Of a stretch of 64,000 bases of DNA, positions 58,948-64,000 are shown in pieces (position 1 is the stretch's first letter; every line of letters starts with the position of its first letter). The notes below the pieces were generated by a model. The model was not told where the DNA came from. It saw only the letters and a list, made by a program, of their open reading frames with translations, and did no database searches. This DNA comes from Scandinavium manionii (GTDB lineage Bacteria; Pseudomonadota; Gammaproteobacteria; Enterobacterales; Enterobacteriaceae): NCBI RefSeq assembly GCF_024764775.1, contig NZ_JALIGC010000040.1, positions 843,068 through 907,067 of the forward strand, read 5' to 3'. The position numbers were made by a program, and so were the translations under genes.

Positions 58948-60132
58948 CTATGTTCGCGGGGCAAGCGCCACTTTTGCAGGTTTATCGAGACGTCCGCTGA
59001 GCCCGATTAACAGGAAAGCGGCAAATACGATAACCGCGCCGATCCATGGTGTCTGTGCCAGGCCGTAATGCTCTACGGTTTGACCACCAATGATCGATCC
59101 CAGTGCAATGCCCACGTTAAAGGCCGCAATGTTCAGACCAGAGGCGACATCAACTGCGGTAGGTGTGTACAGTTCAGCTTTCTGTACGACGTACACCTGC
59201 AGGCCAGGAACGTTGCCGAAGGCAAAAATCCCCATAACTAATACCGTGGCAAGTGCTGCATATTGCATCGAAGCCGTGAACTGGATCACCAACAGCAGGA
59301 TCATCAACGCGGCGAAGATGATTTTTAGCGCCGGAACTGCGCCATGTTTATCGGCAAGTTTACCGCCCCAAATATTGCCAATAGCAACCGAAACACCGTA
59401 GCCCAACAGGATCCAGCTTACTGCGTTTGGTGAAAAACCGGCCAGGTTTTGCATCATTGGTGCAAGGAAGGTAAAGGCGGTGAAGACGCCACCATAACCC
59501 AGAGCAGTTATCGCATAGATAATTAGTAAGCGAGGATGAGTCAGCACCTGCAATTGTTCGCGAAGCGTTGCGGTCGCACGCTGCGGAATATTTTTAGGCA
59601 CCAGAATAAAACTGCTGATTAAGGCGATAACCCCCAGCAACGAGACGGCCAGGAAAGTTTCACGCCAGCCGAAATGCTGGCCAATAACCGTCCCCAATGG
59701 CACACCCGTTACCAGAGCTACGGTCAGCCCACCAAACATAATGGCGATGGCCGAAGCGGCTTTTTCTTTCGGCACCAGGCTGGTTGCGATGGTTGACCCA
59801 ATGGAGAAGAACACGCCATGCGCCAGACCCGTCAGCAAACGCGCCAGCACCAGCGTACCGTAACCCGGTGCCTGCCAGGCCAGCAGATTACCTGCGGTAA
59901 ACACCACCATCAACGCCAGCAGCAACTGCTTGCGTGGCATCCGGCCTGTGAGTGCGGTGAGGACCGGTGCACCAATCGCCACGCCAAGGGCGTAGATAGA
60001 CACCAACAGTCCCGCAGAGGGTAAAGAAACAGAAAGTTGTTCAGCAATCGTCGGGACCAGGCCGACTATGACAAACTCCGTTGTGCCAATTGCAAAGGCA
60101 CTGATCGTCAGGGCAAGTAGCGCCAGTGGCAT
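58948..60132 (-). CDS. MFS transporter, DHA1 family (YdhP/AraJ-like)
   Basis: A 394-residue major facilitator with twelve predicted helices. The N-terminal FAIGTTEFVIVGLVP (about 13-27) and the motif A-like loop TGRMPRKQLLL (near 62-72) mark the drug:H+ antiporter-1 family. GLNIAAFNVGIALGS (near 330) is as in YdhP/AraJ relatives. The substrate is unknown. It is divergent from yafC with a 104-base gap, so YafC may regulate it. E. coli lacks a gene at this spot. Confidence 0.85.
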   Translation of the reverse strand: MPLALLALTISAFAIGTTEFVIVGLVPTIAEQLSVSLPSAGLLVSIYALGVAIGAPVLTALTGRMPRKQLLLALMVVFTAGNLLAWQAPGYGTLVLARLLTGLAHGVFFSIGSTIATSLVPKEKAASAIAIMFGGLTVALVTGVPLGTVIGQHFGWRETFLAVSLLGVIALISSFILVPKNIPQRATATLREQLQVLTHPRLLIIYAITALGYGGVFTAFTFLAPMMQNLAGFSPNAVSWILLGYGVSVAIGNIWGGKLADKHGAVPALKIIFAALMILLLVIQFTASMQYAALATVLVMGIFAFGNVPGLQVYVVQKAELYTPTAVDVASGLNIAAFNVGIALGSIIGGQTVEHYGLAQTPWIGAVIVFAAFLLIGLSGRLDKPAKVALAPRT

Positions 60133-60236
60133 AATTTACTCCGTATCATCAGGATTAAGATGACACGAAGTATGCGCCAGTGTTTAAATAACAAAAATGA
60201 TCAAAATATCAATAGAATTTTGCAGGTGGTGCAACA

Positions 60237-61133
60237 ATGAGAGCAACATCCGAAGAAATTGCCATCTTTGTTGCGGTGGTAGAAAGCGGCAGCTTTAGCC
60301 GTGCTGCAGAGCAGCTTGGCCAGGCGAATTCAGCTGTCAGCCGCGCCGTCAAAAAGCTGGAGTCAAAACTGGGCGTCAGCTTGTTGAATCGCACTACGCG
60401 TCAGCTGAGCCTGACTGAAGAAGGTGAGCGCTATTTCCGCCGTATGCAGGGTGTTTTGCAGGAGATGGCCGCTGCCGAAAATGAATTAATGGAAGCGCGA
60501 CATACACCACGTGGATTGTTGCGTATTGATGCGGCAACGCCCGTGATTCTCCATTATCTGATGCCGCTGATTAAGCCTTTTCGCGAGCGTTACCCTGAAA
60601 TCACGTTATCTCTGGTCTCTTCGGAAACATTCATCAATCTCATTGAGCGTAAGGTTGATGTGGCGATCCGTGCTGGAACCTTAACAGACTCCAGCCTGCG
60701 TGCGCGGCCTCTGTTTACCAGTTACCGGAAAATCATCGCTTCACCGGATTACGTGGAGCGTTTCGGAAAACCGGAAACGGTGGAAGAGCTGAAGCAACAT
60801 CAGTGTCTCGGATTCACCGAGCCTACGTCACTCAATACCTGGCCAATTTCCTGCTGTGATGGGCAGTTGCACGAGGTAACGTCAGAGATATCGTCTAACA
60901 GTGGCGAAACGCTGAAACAGCTTTGCCTAAGCGGCAATGGTATCGCCTGCCTGTCGGATTATATGGTGGATAACGAGATTGCAAGAGGGGAATTTGTAGA
61001 GCTGATGGCCGATAAAAAACTGCCGGTGGAGATGCCGTTTAGCGCCGTCTACTACAGTGACCGGGCGGTCAGCACACGTATTCGGGCGTTCATTGATTTT
61101 CTGAGCGAGCACGAAGCTCAGCGTAAAAAGTAA
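60237..61133 (+). CDS. yafC: LysR-family transcriptional regulator YafC
   Basis: A 298-residue LysR-type regulator, close to E. coli YafC. The N-terminal winged helix is at about 1-60 (GSFSRAAEQLGQANSAVSRA), with the co-inducer domain at about 90-290 (LRIDAATPVIL, GNGIACLSDYMV). In LysR systems the divergent neighbour is often the target, here the DHA1 exporter gene; this is inference. The ATG at 60237 was used. Confidence 0.92.
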   Translation: MRATSEEIAIFVAVVESGSFSRAAEQLGQANSAVSRAVKKLESKLGVSLLNRTTRQLSLTEEGERYFRRMQGVLQEMAAAENELMEARHTPRGLLRIDAATPVILHYLMPLIKPFRERYPEITLSLVSSETFINLIERKVDVAIRAGTLTDSSLRARPLFTSYRKIIASPDYVERFGKPETVEELKQHQCLGFTEPTSLNTWPISCCDGQLHEVTSEISSNSGETLKQLCLSGNGIACLSDYMVDNEIARGEFVELMADKKLPVEMPFSAVYYSDRAVSTRIRAFIDFLSEHEAQRKK

Positions 61134-61159
61134 ATTGGGGGCAATGATGCCCCCATTTT
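61134..61159. terminator. Terminator between yafC and dkgB
   Basis: Stem TGGGGGCA/TGCCCCCA with a short loop, followed by TTTTG on the plus strand. It lies in the 28-base gap between convergent genes. Confidence 0.8.
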
Positions 61160-61161
61160 GA

Positions 61162-61965
61162 TTAATCCCAGTTCGGCGCCAGACCTTCTGGGCTCACCAG
61201 ACGATCGTTGCATTCCAGGGTAGCAATCGCCGCTCTGTCAGCATCATCCAGCTTGAGATCTTGTGCCAGCAGGTTGCTCGCCAGGTTCTCACGTTTAGTT
61301 GATGACGGGATCACAGCATAGCCTTCTCCCATCGCCCACGCCAGAATCACCTGCGCAGGTGTCGCACCGTGTTTGTCTGCAATCCCCTGAATAACTTCAT
61401 CTTTCAGCGCTTTGCCATAAGCCAGCGTCATGTACGAAGTGATGTGAATGCCCTGTTTTTTGGCCCACTCAACAACGTTTCGGTTTTGCAGATACGGTGA
61501 GAGCTCAATCTGATTGGTGGCAATATTTTCTGCCCCAACCGCTGCAATCGCTTTTTCCATCAGTGGGATGGTGAAGTTAGAAATACCAATCTCACGCGTC
61601 AGTCCACTTTTCTTAGCTTCCAGTAGCGCCTGTATAAACTCTTCAACAGAAACAGCATCTTGTGGTGATGGCCAGTGGATCAAAGTTAGATCCACGTAAT
61701 CCGTACGAAGCTTTCTCAGACTTTCTTTGAGGCTTGGGATCAGCGCATCTTTGCTCAGATTTTCAGTCCAGACCTTAGTCGTGATAAACAATTCGCTTCG
61801 TGAAACACCGCTTTCAGCGATCGCCTGACCAACTGCAGCCTCATTATCATAAATCTGGGCGGTATCGACAGCGCGATAACCGAGCTCGAGAGCCGTTTTT
61901 ACTGATGCGATAACTACGTCGTCTTTAAGACGGAATGTACCTAAACCAAATACAGGGATTGTCAT
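61162..61965 (-). CDS. dkgB: 2,5-Diketo-D-gluconate / methylglyoxal reductase DkgB
   Basis: A 267-residue aldo-keto reductase (E. coli DkgB, same length). The catalytic set is visible: AVDTAQIYDNEAAVG holds the Asp and Tyr, FITTKVWTENLS the Lys, and LTLIHWPSP the His. The C-terminal NADPH loop VIPSSTKRENLASNL is present. It reduces methylglyoxal and 2,5-diketogluconate with NADPH. It lies just downstream of the rrn operon end. Confidence 0.95.
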   Translation of the reverse strand: MTIPVFGLGTFRLKDDVVIASVKTALELGYRAVDTAQIYDNEAAVGQAIAESGVSRSELFITTKVWTENLSKDALIPSLKESLRKLRTDYVDLTLIHWPSPQDAVSVEEFIQALLEAKKSGLTREIGISNFTIPLMEKAIAAVGAENIATNQIELSPYLQNRNVVEWAKKQGIHITSYMTLAYGKALKDEVIQGIADKHGATPAQVILAWAMGEGYAVIPSSTKRENLASNLLAQDLKLDDADRAAIATLECNDRLVSPEGLAPNWD

Positions 61966-62092
61966 AACTTCCTCATGAATTACTTTATGTGTGCTTTCAG
62001 AGGATTATCGCGGGTGCGGATGAGAAGAAAAAGAGTCAAAACCGCAGAGGATTTTTGCGATTATGGCAATAATGGATGGGTTTAGACAAAAG

Positions 62093-62124
62093 AAAAAGCC
62101 CTGAGCATCTACTCAGGGCTTTTA
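62093..62124 (-). terminator. Terminator of the rRNA operon after aspU
   Basis: Stem AAAAAGCCCTGAG/CTCAGGGCTTTTA around CATCTA. It begins six bases after the tRNA 3' end on the minus strand and is followed by a T tract. Confidence 0.88.
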
Positions 62125-62129
62125 ATAAG

Positions 62130-62206
62130 TGGCGGAACGGACGGGACTCGAACCCGCGACCCCCTGCGTGACAGGCAGGTATTCTAACCGACTGAACTAC
62201 CGCTCC
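62130..62206 (-). tRNA. aspU: tRNA-Asp (anticodon GTC), aspU
   Basis: A 77-base tRNA identical to the copy at 52698. It lies distal to the 5S gene, as in the E. coli rrnH operon. Confidence 0.97.
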
Positions 62207-62260
62207 ACCGAATTTCTTTACAACAACCGGTTTTATGCCCCGGTCTGACTTGCTAATTTG

Positions 62261-62380
62261 ATGCCTGGCAGTTCCCTACTCTCGCATGGGGAGACCCCAC
62301 ACTACCATCGGCGCTACGGCGTTTCACTTCTGAGTTCGGCATGGGGTCAGGTGGGACCACCGCGCTGTTGCCGCCAGGCA
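62261..62380 (-). rRNA. rrfH: 5S ribosomal RNA
   Basis: A 120-base sequence on the minus strand from TGCCTGGCGGCAACAGCGCG to the terminal GGAACTGCCAGGCAT, pairing at both ends as in enterobacterial 5S rRNA. The rrnH-type name follows from the neighbouring aspU and dkgB. Confidence 0.97.
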
Positions 62381-62471
62381 AATTCTGTTTCCGGAACGCT
62401 TAAAAGCACCCCAGCTAATCTGTTATCAAGCTAAAAATTTCGTCTCTTCGCCAAAACATCTTCGGCGTTGT

Positions 62472-64000
<1,529 letters not shown>

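Overview
The window is a chromosomal segment of an enteric bacterium (Enterobacteriaceae). Its backbone follows Escherichia coli gene order: thrW-proA-proB-phoE-crl-frsA-gpt-pepD-dinB ... dpaA-yafJ-gmhA-fadE-yafV ... aspV-dnaQ-rnhA-yafS-gloB-mltD-yafE-yafD-yafC-dkgB-aspU-5S-23S (rrnH-like). An nqrABCDEF-nqrM operon between dinB and dpaA, a palatinose-type sugar cluster and an hpx purine-catabolism cluster set it apart from E. coli and suggest the Enterobacter/Lelliottia/Kluyvera/Klebsiella side of the family. The genus cannot be fixed from the sequence alone.

Bases 1-8713 are the end of an integrated element of the CP4-6/CP4-57 family next to tRNA-Thr (thrW). In order: the tail of an upstream gene, a DUF932 protein, a WYL-type regulator, small envelope proteins, YkfF, an ArdB/KlcA-type antirestriction protein, a RadC-like protein, a DUF987 protein with an apparent frameshift, and the YafW/YkfI (CbeA/CbtA-type) toxin-antitoxin pair. 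A truncated DUF4942 gene follows. After it comes an AT-rich BsuBI/PstI-type restriction-modification pair, facing each other, between the toxin module and thrW. The methyltransferase promoter carries a perfect CTGT-N8-ACAG (LexA-type) box.

Bases 8714-30243 are mostly core genes: proline synthesis, the PhoE porin with two Pho-box-like sites, Crl, FrsA, Gpt, PepD, DinB with a LexA box, the Na+-pumping NADH:quinone oxidoreductase, the DpaA transpeptidase-fold amidase, YafJ, GmhA, FadE with a FadR site, and the omega-amidase YafV.

Bases 30244-52650 are an accessory block of about 22 kb between yafV and tRNA-Asp (aspV). Its first part is a six-gene operon: a sugar-binding protein, two permeases, an ATPase and two GH13 glucosidases, resembling palEFGK-palQ-palZ for sucrose isomers. 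Next is a small unassigned locus with an orphan anchored protein, an IprA/Crp-like regulator and an outer-membrane beta-barrel. Last is an hpx-type cluster running from 5-hydroxyisourate through allantoin and allantoate to oxalurate and oxamate. It has its own RpiR regulator, an allantoin-type NCS1 permease, and a fused allantoate amidohydrolase/OHCU decarboxylase. Similar 16-bp sequences lie before three hpx transcription units and are proposed as the HpxU operator.

Bases 52650-64000 return to the core: aspV, dnaQ/rnhA, yafS/gloB, mltD, yafE, yafD, a DHA1-family exporter divergent from yafC, dkgB, and the 3' part of an rRNA operon on the minus strand (aspU, 5S, and 23S cut by the window end).
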